From assembly GCA_947179485.1 (NCBI GenBank), contig OX359249.1, positions 3,472,001 through 3,536,000 on the forward strand: 64,000 nt of DNA, read 5' to 3'. A program made the translations under genes and the position numbers. The DNA is from Allacma fusca (lineage: Eukaryota; Arthropoda; Collembola; Symphypleona; Sminthuridae). Of this stretch, positions 1-12,948 are shown piece after piece. Below the pieces are notes generated by a model. The model was not told where the DNA came from and did no database searches. It worked only from the letters and a program-made list of their open reading frames with translations. Position 1 is the first letter of the stretch; the number at the start of each line of letters is the position of its first letter.

Positions 1-2905
1 ACCTCCATCCACTGAAATGTCTCGTATTAAAATGAACGAAAAAGTTTTAAATTTCTGGAAAAACACGTAGTGTGATGCAGTAATCTGACATATCTATCTA
101 CAGTTAGCGTGGCGTGAAATCTCCGAACTTTAAACGCCCTCAAGATTTTCCTCGTGTATGTATATATTAAACTAAAATCCCGAATTTCTAAGTACCTGTA
201 TTACTTGCTAATGCCTATTTACCCATCACGCCATTATGATATTTACGGAGTTCTTGGTTAGGTTTATCAAGCGGAATATTTTATAAAATCCGTGAGGTTT
301 TTCGAGGAAGACTTACAATCATTACTTGAATTTTACCTCTGAAGTCACGATAGTTTCCGGAACTAACAACTCATGAAAGCGTAAATAACGATTACAACGA
401 CGTCAATTTTGCTCGAAAATAACCCCCCTGATTAACATTGTGGAGTCTCCTGCACGAATTCAATAATACTTTGTTGAAATACATTTAAGCAGTTCCCACA
501 ATGAAACTACGACTGAGGGTACGTTCCCCTCCTTAGCGTGGTATTTCAAATTGCCTACTACCACTCCTAAACCCATTGGTTTATGATATCATATTTTATT
601 CTGACGAATACTGCATTTAACTAATTGACAAATAAACTATTTGCGGAAGGTTCTATCCTCCATTCATTATGCATTATCTGGTACATCAGGATTTTCCACT
701 AAATTGTTACTATGTACCTTTCATTTCTTTAGCTGAATGCCTCTCACTCCTATTAACTTGCGTCATGTCAAGTAGTACATTAGAGCCTACACTCTACAGC
801 TGTGTATAATGATGGACTAGTAGTCCACGTCCACAGATTAAAATTACTATAATTTACACATGCAAATATACATACAACTCCCCCCCCCCCCTCAAGAAAA
901 AAAATAGCCCCTGTGAAGCAGAGTTCATACTAATCACATAAAATGAGTTAAAGCCGTTAAAGGAATTAACTATCGAATCTTTAAAGCCAAATAATTTAAT
1001 CCCGAAGACAAAAACGAACCCGCGTTTTGTTTTCAGTCATTGGAACAACCCTGCTCTAGGAATTACATTCCAGGTCACCTTCAAGATGAGTACACTGTAT
1101 CCTGTCAGTAGATTAAAATGCCAGATCTATTAACGAAGATGCGTGCCAACAGCAAGCATTATTTTCACGAGCGTACAATGCCCCTGTCAAAATTATCAAC
1201 TGCTCGGCAAGAGCCCGAAAGGATAACGGTAGTATTACAAAATCAGCATAGTAAAGTCTTACATTAGCATGCAATGTAACAATTATTCCAATTAGCAGTT
1301 ATGCACTTATATATGTATATTTCCTTCGGGGAAATACCTGAAACCCATACATACTAATATACTAATGCGTTCCTGCATTTTGGTTTTTAATCCCCTTTTA
1401 TATTTAGCCTCACTTTTTGAAAACTAAACTATTATACTAATGGGGGATCCAAGACGCCCGTCCCAATTCCTTCAAAACCTCATGTAGGAATCGGAATTCA
1501 TACAATTGTTGTCAAAAAATATTTCCCCAAAGATACATACGCAGGGGTTAAATTGAGCCCATATATGTACGTACAGGGCCAGACGAAATCCCCTTTTTCC
1601 GAGGTTTGGGATTTTTGGACCAGGTTGCATATAGTCCTATTGGGTTAGTAAAATAGATTTAATATATATTTCCTAACAAATAAAATACACTCAATCCCCT
1701 TGCCATTAAACATACTATTAAATAACTTTACAAAGACTTGAATGACTCCTTTTAAGTTATGTCATCTCCTCCGTTGTTTAGATTAATATTCGTCTGCATG
1801 CAAAGATGTGAATTGAAGCCCCCTACTACGTTTTCCTCCATATACCAGTTAGTGATAGAACTGAAGGAGACGTCGCGTGCAGAAAGAACTTGATAACGTA
1901 ATAATAATAATTACTGTTGACTGTGTATAGGAAGCTGTGTACAAGTTATGGAAACCCTTTTAGACTGGTTTTTTTTTTAAATTCCAGCAGCTGCAGAGGT
2001 CAAGATGACAAGGAGATTGTCCTTATGCAGTACACAATTCTACAGAGTAGAATGGAAGTAGTCAAGGACGCAGGAAGGGAGTACTACAAACTAAAAATTT
2101 GCGAATATTAAACCAAAATACACAAAGTATTCAATGACTTGATGCATTTACTCCACTAATGTCAAGGCTCTTCAAAGTTGTAGGATTTAGTTGTGGTTAA
2201 ATGATAAGAAAAAATCTATTGTAAGAGATAAGTTTTGATAGTGAGTGATATTTATTACTTACTTGAGATTAGCGGAAGGGATCACACAATCGTTTCAACT
2301 GCATATTGCACCGACGACGACGAACTAGGCAACATAATCATACGTTGGTAAGGTTCAAAATAATCACTACTTTGTTAAAGACTTTTGTTTTGACTTGACT
2401 GCCTCACAACGACTAACAAACAATCACAGAGACACAAGTCCCAACCAAGGAATATACTAATGTGGAGTATACAGTAGTACGAAGAAGGAGCAACGGGAAA
2501 GCCTCCGTATGAGCACAACTTCTGGATCTACCAAACCAATATTATACACTTACTTTTTACACAAGCGCCTGTCTGCTCTCACATCAAATTTGTTCTTGGC
2601 GCTGGGCTTCGAATCACTATAGAGAATCAGTAGAAAGCCCTGCTCCTGCTTCACAGGACCAATCAGCTAGAATATAATGAGACCAGAAACCCTGTATGGA
2701 CGAAAGCATTCAAAAATCCCATCATTTTAAAAGAGCACAATTTAAAGTGACCCAATTTGACTCCATAAAGGTGCACTCTTATAGGGAGAGTTATCCACAT
2801 TGATTTAAGCGGAATATCCCCACTGTGTAAATGATATTGTGTGTCCCGAAAATTGGGTACTGTCCCGTCCCTAAATCCTTGGTACTAAAATGGTTGTCTC
2901 CTGAT
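1..2905. other. Gene-poor AT-rich stretch
   Basis: I see no exon with protein similarity or convincing coding character on either strand. The longest open frame (about 1917-2111) is short and has no recognisable motif. A run of about ten C lies near 881-892. Just before the element at 2906 there is GTCCC-rich sequence (about 2845-2880) resembling the sequence resumed after it and another patch at 41280-41405. Confidence 0.6.
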
Positions 2906-3502
2906 TAGTGCGCCCAGTGTTTCGTTCCTGAAACGAAAATTTCCGTTTCGTTTCAGTTTGTTTCAGTTCGTTTCAGTTCGTTTCATAAAAATTTCAGCTC
3001 AGTTTAAAGTCAAGCTGAAACGAACGTTTCAGTTGAGACTCTGAAATAAAACGAAACAGTCTCACTGAAACGCGTTTCAAACGTTTCAAATGCAATTAAA
3101 TTCTGATGGTAAAAATGCGTCTTGAAAGTTGAAGTTTGCGAAATGTTAAATTTAACTTACTACCACGGGATTAACAAATTACTTTGTGGGGCCTGGTAGA
3201 TCCTAACTTTGAAAATGATTTGAGTTGCTCCAAATACCCAGGCTAGATTTACTTTTAGAAGTATGACTGACGTTGTAGGAACTTCTTGTGAATGGCGGGC
3301 CATAAAGTGTTTAATGCCAAGCATTTTACATTTCTGAGCCTGAAACGATCGTTTTGCGTTTCGTTTCAGTTCGCTGTGCAAACTGAAACGAACTGAAACA
3401 CTTTTTTGTGAACTGAAACGAAAACATGAATTCGGTTCATTTCAGCATCCGAACTGAAACGAAACAGATTTTTTGAAACGAACTGAAACAGTGGGCGCAC
3501 TA
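2906..3502. mobile_element. hAT-like non-autonomous DNA transposon
   Basis: The left end begins TAGTGCGCCCAGTGTTTCGTT and the reverse complement of the right end begins TAGTGCGCCCACTGTTTCAGT, so the termini are inverted repeats. The element is flanked by a perfect 8-bp direct repeat CTCCTGAT at 2898-2905 and 3503-3510, the target duplication length of hAT transposons. The 597-bp interior encodes no transposase and is packed with a short repeat of the form GTTTCAGTTC in both orientations, especially near 2940-3090 and 3335-3490. The element therefore looks like a MITE that depended on a transposase elsewhere. The perfect target duplication suggests fairly recent insertion. Confidence 0.85.
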
Positions 3503-3698
3503 CTCCTGATTGGGGCCCGAAATAACATAGGGAGAATATTTATGTCCCGAGAGAGTCCCGTCCCGATCAGATGCCCTACTCCAGAGATTAGCCGTCAAAA
3601 TGCGGAAATAATCCCTCCTAATACTACAAGATTAAAATATCTCGTGTTGAAGTATTGAAAGACCGTTACTGACTATCCGTATGCTTGAATCATTTTAA

Positions 3699-4029
3699 CG
3701 GGTGTGGAAAAAGTTCCACATGCCCAACTATCCTAAAATTTCCCCGCCGGCAAGTTTGCCCGGAGTAGCCCAAATTACCCAACTACCTGAGTAACCCAAA
3801 TGTTTTTTGCCCAACTACCTGAGTAGCCCAAATTTTTTTAGCCCAACTACCTGAGTAGCCCAAATTTGTTTTTCCCAACTACCTGGGTAGCCCAAATTTT
3901 TGTTGCCCAACTACCTGGGTAGCTCAAAAAAATTTTGCCCAACTACCCCGCCGTTTCTACTTGCCCAACCGCCTTGACCATGTGCCCAACTAACCGGGCT
4001 TGCAGGATAGGGAACTTTTTCCACATCCG
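3699..4029. mobile_element. Small inverted-repeat element carrying a 32-bp tandem array
   Basis: The left end reads CGGGTGTGGAAAAAGTTCC and the reverse complement of the right end reads CGGATGTGGAAAAAGTTCC, an inverted repeat of about 19 bp with one mismatch. Flanking 8-bp sequences CATTTTAA (3691-3698) and CATATTAA (4030-4037) differ at one base and are likely a target duplication, again of hAT size. There is no coding capacity. The interior is mostly a minisatellite, listed separately. Confidence 0.7.
3778..3948. repeat. 32-bp tandem repeat (CCCAACTACCTGRGTAGCCC units)
   Basis: Units start near 3778, 3810, 3842, 3873, 3905 and 3937, giving a period of about 32 bp and roughly five and a half copies. 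Each unit has a conserved CCCAACTACCTG core followed by GTAGCCCAAAT and a variable T run. The array lies wholly within the inverted-repeat element at 3699-4029, so it probably moves with it. Confidence 0.85.
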
Positions 4030-4514
4030 CATATTAAATATGGAATATTATTGTAAGTTGAGTTCCTTCAAGTCAAGTTATTAGACAGGTCGATTTTTTA
4101 GAAAATGTGAGAAATTTTATTTCTCCTGCTGAAACTTAAACTATTTCAGGAAAGGCGTCAACATATTTACAAATCCCTGCTGGCAAGACATGTATCCCCT
4201 CTAAAAAATGTCAACAGAATTAAAAACTGGTTGGAATTACATTTACACATTTGACTTCCTTGGGGAAAATCTTTTCACCTTGGGGTCATTGCGCCGTAGT
4301 AAATATGAAAAGAGATTAATTTTCTCTATACTTTGAGCTGCCCTCCTAATTCTGAAACACAGATAAGACAATGCACAATGGAAAGTTTAAGTGGGTCTCG
4401 GTAAAATTCGGGGTCCGACCATTGGTGGATGGTGGGATGAGGCAATAAAATGTGGGGTTGGGGGTGGTGCGTTGAGTAAATGAAATACGGGACTGGCGGA
4501 GGGAGGGACGGGAA

Positions 4515-4735
4515 GAAATATTATTATTATGTATATATTATTATAAGAACCTTTATTATTGATCGTTGCAGTAATCTTTAATTATGAAACTCTGGAAAGT
4601 CCTCATAGGGACCCTCTGGTTGGGAAAAAACCTCTCCTAACTGAGCACTGTCTAGTAAATATGCATAAGACCCAGCCGGGAATCGAACCCACGACTCACC
4701 GTCATACGGAACTTTCGTCTTGTGTAATTATTGTA
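4515..4735 (-). mobile_element. Probable tRNA-derived SINE
   Basis: On the minus strand, near 4672-4700, the sequence GTGGGTTCGATTCCCGGC matches the B box and T-loop of a tRNA promoter (GGTTCGANNCC). Further along the minus strand, towards 4515-4560, the sequence becomes an ATAATA-type tail, as expected for the 3' end of a SINE. I could not find a clean A box or target duplication, and the segment does not fold as an intact tRNA gene. A degraded SINE is the simplest reading. Confidence 0.45.
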
Positions 4736-5861
4736 ATGGGTTTTATTGACATATACTTTACTTCGATGCTGGAACTTGGAACTGTATGAACTCCTGACGT
4801 CTCCTCGTCTCCAGAGTCAGTTCGCAGCGAGGTCAAGACCCCACTTTGTGGTCATTTCTCTTTCTCCAGGACGTCATTGGTCAAAGTTGTATATTCACAA
4901 TAGGTACTCAAGAAATAGAATCGAATGTAAGTATTCCCGCAGTTATTGAGTATTTTAGACCTACTACTTCCAGGTATACAAGTGGAAGTACATCTGTAAA
5001 TTAATTAATTAAAAGTCTCTATTATTAATTTGGAGTTGAATTTTAATAATAATTATTTACTATTGCTTCCTAATATTATTCAGACTCTCTCTGGACCGAC
5101 GTACAGAAATCTGTGATCTACATGTAAATTAATACCAAAAAGAACTGCAATAATTTGGTGCATCAAGTCCAATGATTCCGCAACATTCCGTAACTCTGTA
5201 GTGCTGCAGCAAAAGAATTCATTACGTATATTTTATTGCAGTGACAATTTCAACTTATTTCAGGTGTGTTTTGAGTGCACATCAAGAACATAATTATTAA
5301 TTACTAATGTATACCAAGTGTTGATAGAAAACACTTTTTTTTACCGGCAAAACCCTTTTCGTGTCTTAATGTAACTTCTCTTCTGGTAAACAAGTTTCAA
5401 GAATCTTAAATTATTGACGAACATTCTATAACGTATAATTGGATATATATAAAAACCTAAAGTGCTCCGTTCCTGCTGCCGCAGCCAAATGGTTCCATTT
5501 CACTCTGTAACCCATGTACTTATATTAGATCTGTAGTTACAGTGGTTATTAGTTACTGGCTTTAATCTTGGAGTCTCGACTCTTGAATAAGACGATTTGG
5601 GTTAAGACGGTTTCAAAAATAAGCTCTAATTCAAATCTTGTTGTATAATAGTGTATTAGCGTAGTCATTAGCTCAGTCTATTAGGTTCTAGTATTAACAT
5701 CAGGAATTGTAGGAGGGTCATGTTTAAACGGGAAACACGTTAGAATAAACTTTTTGTGGCACCTTGGGGGCTATGTAGGAATGTTGAATTAGTAAGAGAT
5801 AATAATTAGCGTTGTTGTGACCTGTAGTAAAACGTTGAATGAATTGTGCGAAGGTGTCGTC
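4736..5861. other. Intergenic region upstream of the metallopeptidase gene
   Basis: No exon is recognisable. It presumably holds the promoter and 5' UTR of the gene starting at 5862, but I cannot point to a specific element. Confidence 0.5.
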
Positions 5862-8800
5862 ATGAGAATATCGGTTTCAAATTACAATGATGGACAAGTC
5901 GTTGGCTACAATTTGGTTCTGCTGAAAGGGTCTATAGATACTTCAGATGACTACGATGGGGAACCCGCAACTCTGGGACGAAGTTTGAGCACCGAGTCCT
6001 GTAGTAGCACCTCAAGCTCGGACAGTTCTCGTTGGAACATTCCCACTCATTTTGATTGTGGAAGTATTAAAACATTCCTGAAGAATTTCGATCGACATGA
6101 GAAGTATGAATTGAGTCTTAAAATTGTCAGGAACCGATTCATCCTGTTAATCGAGCTCAGTGAAGGTATCAACTGTATCTTCTTTCAAGATGAGACTGGC
6201 AAGGTGATCAAAGAGTTCCGAATCAAGTTTCTACCCAGCTCCAACGATTGCTACGTCAAGCCTTTGTACATTGTTTGCTCGGACTCCTATCCGGAAGGGG
6301 GGAATGATGATGAGAACTTTCGTCTGAATCAGAGAAAAATACATTTGGGTCTTAAAATTATCCAGGCATTGTATGCTGAGAAACTGTTTGAGTGGGGACT
6401 AAGTAGGAGGACATTTACTCTGGTCAATGACTCTTCCTCCTGTGAGGTCATCCAGATACCCCGAACCACTCACCAAGTCCGGGAACTAGAGACGAAGCAT
6501 CTCTGGGATTTACTTGCCAGGGAAATTAGGGCAAATAGTCGAATTTGGGACAGTAGATGTAAATATGTAGCTTTTATGGCTGATCCTTGGAAGCCACAGA
6601 GGGCAGAAATGCTGGAGAATTCCCCGGCTTTGGCTGGAGGAGGTCTTGCATTGATAGGCAGCGATTTTCTTCAAGTATGGTCTGATCAATTTCAGAATGT
6701 TCTCAAACAATTAGGGGATGAGTCTCCGATTGATGTCAAGAATTTCACTTTCGGGTCATTTAGCAGGTACTTATATTCTTCAGTTCCTGCCCATGTATTC
6801 TGTATACCGTTATCAGAGCTTGTAACAAATTGCACGATTGCACATGGTGGTCATCATCATTTGTTCTTTCTATATGTGTATAAACTACATACGGGAGCGA
6901 CCTATAAAATATTCTGCTTACATAAATGTTTGCGGTCACAGCGGTAGCGATTAAAAGTATGATTAAGATTGAGAGATTTCTAAATTAAGAATGTTTTTTG
7001 TACTACAATAATTTTTGAAAAACTATTTCCGCACAAAATACGCCTAAAAGGTCTCATTATACAAATTATTTATAGGGAGAACAAATTTTTGTTAAATTAT
7101 TGTCGCCTTTTAACTTTAGCTACTATTTTTCTGTGTCAGTTCTCAGTTATTTTTAAACATTAGCTCAGTAGTCAGAATTAAGCCCCGGGTAAAAATACGA
7201 AGAAAACAAAATATTCAGAACGGTTATAAAAGAAATTATTTTTGACACCTTCAATATCAATACTTGCTGTCACATTTGAGTATCATTGTTGTGGTCGGAA
7301 ATATTTATGGAGCTGTTATTTATGTAATAACGTGTTACTCCCGGGCCAGTACATAAAGACCCCCTGTAAAATGTGGAAGGATAATTATAATGGAAATTTT
7401 TAATTAGCCAATTCTTGAAAAAATCGCTTGTAAGAGGAATACTGAATAGTCCTATTATAAGTAGTATTTGAGAATAACTGTTGTAAAGTTGTATAAATAT
7501 TATGGTAATATTTTGGTCATTTCAGCTTGAGTAACTATTCAATAATAATAATTAAAATTTTGAAATGATCATAACAAACAGAGCTACCTTCCGACGGGAT
7601 CATTTCAAATCTCAATGATTTATTTAATGAGAATGATTTTACAAAACCTGTATAACATCTTTCAAGTTCCTTGTTACAGTACCAAACAGTTTTATTACTA
7701 TAATTTAGGGACTTGAATATTTGACTCCCTTTATGGGGTAGAAGTAGGCAAATGATAATGGCAACGGCAAGCTTGTATATGTAGAGTTAGTGCTGTAATA
7801 AGTATTGTAACTGTTACTCATTTTTTTAAATCAAGAAGATTTATCGAATACTTAGTTGTACTCAGTTTTTACGAACATGCTTTTTTTTACTGAATCGCAA
7901 AAATTAGAATTAATTGCTGTTTTTTTTGTCTACAGGAATGTAGGAAGTTTGTTTAGTGCTTCTCTCGGGGGCTTAGCTCATGAAATCGGTCATATCTTTG
8001 ACCTGGGTCATACGGAAGGAGGTCTTATGGGCAACCAGTATCACCGTATAGATCTTTGCCTTTCACCCCTTGTGTCTTATCCGAAATCCGTGGTTCACGT
8101 TTGCTCAGCTGATGACGAGCGTCAGATTCGACCTAAAGTTTGCCTTCCGAATGGACACATCGCTGAAGATTGCGTGTCACTCAGCTTTTCGTGTGCAACA
8201 CTGCTCTTCTTTCATAGGTTCGGATCTGGAACACAGCGGCTTACGAACTTTTTTGTACATTGTTTCGGATTAACACATGGATCATTGTGAAATCACTTTT
8301 CCATGTCCTCTCTCATTATACCGTTTGTTGGACGATGCTCTTGAGTTTTTGGTTAGGCTTTAAATGTTAATTTGTTTCCATGGAGCTGTCAGTTCTTAGA
8401 CGATTTAATCCTTTGAATAGCAGGGACCGCAAAGCATGGCTTTCATCCGAGGAATTATTGTTGTGGCTACTTTTTCAATTCCGCTCACTCATATTCAATA
8501 GTTAAAATTAATTACGTTTTTCTTAGTCTTTCAGTTACATGCATCTTGTGATTTGTCGGCAGAAAGCATTTTACTGTTTTTATTTGTCATTGTTCACTTC
8601 TTCATGAATATATTTATGGTTGTGAAGTAATTGTGAACTATTACTTCGATATAGGTGGTTTCGTTCAACACCTGGGAGATCCTTGCCGGAAACTGGACCA
8701 GTATTAACTAAGTAAGTGTTTTGAGGAATTCTGGATGTTTTAAAAAATATGTTTCAAAATATTGTACATCTGTTTGTGAAGCTTGTTCATTTAATACAAT

Positions 8801-9164
8801 ATGCGAATGAAAAGACGCACTATGGTAGTCGGAGTAAATATATTTCGACGTGGGATAAATACTGTTTTGAAATTACATGATTTATCCTTAACTATGTTGT
8901 TTTCGTAGGAACACCATAAGTTCAAATGTGGGTCTGACCGTGATTGAAATTAGAGATCTGGACAATGGAACTATTTTGAAATCTTGGACATTCGATCGTG
9001 TCAAAGTTCGCAATGAGTTTCATATGGGAAAGAGTACGATTCCGTCAGATCAGAATGTGGTGGATGTAATTGCACAAGATTTCCATGGCAATATTCTGAA
9101 AGTATGTGTGGATCGCAACTCCTTGCCTGAAAGTTTTACAAATATACGTCGAAGGAATACATAG
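5862..9164 (+). CDS. Predicted zinc metallopeptidase, YIL108W-like (HEIGH family)
   Basis: Four exons (5862-6766, 7936-8217, 8655-8711, 8909-9164) join in frame to give 499 residues. Exon 1 carries the N-terminal domain, with blocks such as QDETGKVIKEFRIKFLP, YVKPLYIVCSD and GGGLALIGSDFLQVW that are typical of the Metallopep family (Pfam PF12044; yeast YIL108W). Exon 2 encodes GGLAHEIGHIFDLGH: H317, H321 and H327 would bind zinc and E318 would be the catalytic base. SCATLLFFHRWF, split over exons 2 and 3, is also a family-like block. The last exon gives a beta-rich C-terminal segment (VGLTVIEIRDLDNG). No signal peptide is evident, so it is probably intracellular; substrates of the family are unknown. 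I chose ATG 5862 as the first in-frame ATG of the first exon. The gene is tandem with GLTP downstream. Confidence 0.88.
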
Positions 9165-10265
9165 GTCTATTAGACTCTTCTGACTCTTGTTTAATAATCT
9201 TCAATGCAATACTAGTTACCTTTTAAAAATGAAATCTCTTGCACCACTTACCACCTCTCCATGAATTTTTGTGCAATACTACACAAACCACAGCATCAAA
9301 CTTTAGTCCATATACTTGGATGTGAAATAGTAACGCTATCTTATTTATCGAGTCAAAGTTAGCTACACTCTCAGGGGTTGCCGTGGAAACTATCTTCGTT
9401 TCTGTTTTAACTATTACGTTGTACATAGATGCAGTACCTCTCTCATTGTCAGTAACAACGATTAAGTTCGTCCTTCGTAAGACAATTAGCAGTTAGCCCT
9501 CGCTCAGTTTACCTTTAAATACACCTGCCAAAACCAACAACCTCTTTCTCAGGCGGTTACTGATTACTTGTATGTTGAATAGTTAATCTTGAACTGCATT
9601 GTACGAGCGATGAAGACATGGAAGTGTGAAACAAGATGGTAAATTCACATGAGTTCCACAATCAGCTCAGACGAATTGGTTTAGTTGTGTAAGGACAAAG
9701 TCCAAGTCTTGAAAATCGAATGTCTTTTTCCGCATTCTAAATCCAGTTCAGTTCTGTTGGAAAGTGTTTGTATACATATATAAATGAGTAATATGATGAG
9801 CTGAACAATACATTTTTTCGGGATCTAAGTATATCAGTAAATACTGACGTCTCTGCTCTTCAACCGTCCCAAGTTCCAAATCTGCGTGCTAGAAAGTACA
9901 CGGTACGAGAAAGTCGTTGCAGTTGATGTAATTCGCTCTTTTCTATAGAATTTGTTGTTACTGTTACGCCAAATTCGTTTGGTTTTGTAAGCAACTGTGT
10001 CATGCCTGATGTTTTCTTTTACCCTCCATATGCAATAATTATTTTGTATTGGCTTAATACTGTATAATGTAAAAAAAGACAATATTTATCAAAAGTTTTG
10101 TTTCGAAGAATGCCTCGAAAACTATTTTGTGTTTGTAATAGGGTTTCCGGTAGTAAAAGGATTACGCTGACGGAGTAAAGTTTCTCAGGTTGCTGCTAAC
10201 AGGTTATGTTAGAAACGTTCTGATCGTACTTGAAGTCAGAAGATCTCATTTTTAGCAAACCTAAA
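9165..10265. other. Intergenic region between metallopeptidase and GLTP genes
   Basis: About 1.1 kb without a recognisable exon. It should contain the 3' UTR of the metallopeptidase gene and the GLTP promoter. Open frames here are short and without motifs. Confidence 0.6.
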
Positions 10266-11756
10266 ATGAACGGCAATGAAAATAAAGTACCACCATGGCC
10301 AATAGTTGGAGCAAATGGGATCCCCACAAATGAGTTTCTGTGCTCTTGTGATGTTGTTGTGCAAATATTTGGTAAGTATGCATTTCAGTCGCCGTCAGAT
10401 TAGATTCATTTTTAACTATTCTTATAATATATAACCAGATATGTATATATATATGCCAAGTTGAAATGATTTCCAACTTATTTTGGCGCTTGTTAACGTA
10501 TTCAGTTTAGTATAATGTATGCATTTTAATTAATGCAGGTGCTTTAGGAACTGTTCTGGCTCCAGTGAAGAGTGACGTTGAAGGAAATGTAACCGTAAGC
10601 GTTTTTTATATTTTTAATGGTCATGTGGCGTAATAAGTTTTCTTCCCCAAAATCAATCCAGCACCTGACGCTGATTCCCAGTGGCAGACATTCTTAAAAT
10701 TAATTAATTGATTTATCAAGTTCTGAGTCCCCAACATGCAATGCTGGTTAAGGATTTTGATGGCTGAAACAGAGAACTTGAAAAAATTTAGCTCCCAAGA
10801 AGGGAAGACAATTATCTTGATTTTTCAAATCGAGAGCAAGGTTGGTGAAAGGCTCAATGTGAGGAAAATGTATTGAAAGAGGAAGCTCATTACTGCCACT
10901 TTATTACGGCTTGACGGGGTGCGGTTTATTCCAGCCACTCACTTATTCATGGGCACTCCTGAAAATTCCATTAATGATTAAATTCTTTGGTTAATCGGTA
11001 ATTGCTATTATTGAATCGTAATGATTATGTAACAGCACGGAATTCTTGTTTTTAGAAATTGAGAAAAGTATACAGTACTAATCAAGTCAAATATGAATTT
11101 CTTGAGGACATGATCCGTTGTGAAAAGGCTGCAGGAGGATCAGTTGCTCCGGAATCTTTACTCTGGCTAAAAAGGTATAATTCTTAGAATACTTAAAAGT
11201 TCGACATCAGTCATAACTACATGGTCCAAGTAGAAACATTGAAACGGTCAAATTTTAATTAGAAAAATACTAAAAATAATAACTGAACTGATTTATTTAG
11301 GGCATTGCATTTCGTTTATGTGCTGCTGGCGAGTGTAACCAAAGATGTACTAGAGGGCAATGAGAATCCGGAAATTAAGTCAAACTACTTATCATCGTAT
11401 AACGTCACTTTACGGGAATATCATAATTGGGCCATTCAGAAAGTTTTTACTCTCTGTGTAAGAAATTGCTATATGCATGGCTGGTTTCAATTTTTCAGTA
11501 TTTTTGATAATATAAGGAATAGTTATTGTCATTAACTAATTAAGAATTTGGCTGAATTCAGATCAACGGTGGTCTGCTCCCTAAATGTCGGGAACTTCTT
11601 ATGGCGATGCCAAGTTGTCGAGGTGCTCCAGAAGAAACAACAAATATCGACCTAGCTGGTAGATTGAAACCATTTGTTGATGGGCTACAAACGAACATTG
11701 CCGCAATCACTAGTTTCTACCATGCAGAAGGTTTGGATTCTATTGAAACCCTTTGA
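10266..11756 (+). CDS. GLTP: Glycolipid transfer protein
   Basis: Five exons (10266-10371, 10539-10594, 11056-11174, 11301-11457, 11562-11756) join in frame to give 210 residues, close to the 209 of human GLTP. The protein binds a single glycosphingolipid in an all-helical two-layer fold and moves it between cytosolic membrane faces. The headgroup-recognition residues known for human GLTP are all present: D48, N52 and K55 in VKSDVEGNVTKLRKVY, W91 in LLWLKRALHF, and H135 in REYHNWAIQKVF. There is no signal peptide or membrane segment, consistent with a soluble cytosolic protein. The C-terminal exon (from INGGLLPKCRELL) covers the last helices and is less conserved, which is usual. Confidence 0.93.
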
Positions 11757-12948
11757 TGAGTATCCTTCGAGCGCTTTATACAATGGTCACGTCACGGCTC
11801 CACGGGAAGATGTTTTGCAATATTTAATCGTGATAATTTATCAAATAATTATTGTTATGCAGTGATACGCACTCAATTCACCTATTTAACATTCCCTCAA
11901 TTGTTAATTATTCCACATGTGTATTTCGGATCTAAGGAGAGATACGATGCATGTTTGACATTTACAATATAAGAGTTGGAATGTAGTCATCATTAATTCA
12001 ATATCGTCCATATGATCTGTCTTGATTGCCCCATTTCAGGTAAAAGTAATTAAAAAAGGAAACTGACATAGCGTCGTTATATAATACACTATGACTGTCT
12101 TCGTATAGTCGATGTAAGACTTATCATAGAATAATTGTTTAAAGATTGCGAGTTCCTGTTAAATGTTGAAGACTTGGTGCTTGACTTCTGTAAAAAATCT
12201 GCAAGTCTAAAATCCGTAGAATTACTGGATGTTCACATATTTAAAATAAAGAACACGATTCATTTAGCAAAAAACCAGCGGTTCAAAAGTTTATTTAAAA
12301 ATTACAGACTTTAGAAATGTAGTACGTACATAGTCAGTACCTCGTGTGAGTTTCAAATATAAATGATTTTGTAAAAATCTTTTTTTTTGTAATATAGCGT
12401 AATAACCTGTAACGAACGGAAAGCCATTGACTCCTTCGTTACTCAAATTGTGAGACAAATCTTGCCCAGAGGTATAGTCAATTATCTCAGTTTAGCATTG
12501 TAAGTAGAAGCTGCGGATGTAGATACATGCAATCCAGAATATAATACTAAATTTCATACCTATGATGTTATTGCGCACCTCAAAGTTGTAAGAATAAGCT
12601 AGAAATAAAATCAAACTCGGACAATGAAAATATTCGTAGATTATAGATTAGATTGCAGATTATAACCATTACAACGTACATACATGAACGATTAACAATT
12701 TTTAATCTAATGAATTGTACATTCACGGCGAAAAAGGCAAGTAATAACCGCAGAAAACTTTTATAGTCCACGGAACATTAATTGAAAAATAATAAGATTT
12801 ATAATGATAGATACAAGCGGTACGAAAAGTGGACCTTAATTATTGAACTAGATGGTGCTGGGAAACAAAGCAGTTAATATTCGAAATTAATATTCAAAAG
12901 ACAGCTACAATTATTTATGACATGAGATGGAACGACAGGTTCCGTGGC
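11757..12948. other. Convergent 3' region between GLTP and the TMEM17-like gene
   Basis: Both neighbouring genes point into this AT-rich interval, so it should hold both 3' UTRs. AATAAA occurs near 12247-12252 on the plus strand and could be the GLTP polyadenylation signal, although it is 490 bp from the stop. No further exon is seen. Confidence 0.5.

Noticed and set aside
4665..4705. Possible tRNA gene
   Set aside because: Only the B box/T-loop is present; no acceptor stem, anticodon arm or A box could be folded around it.
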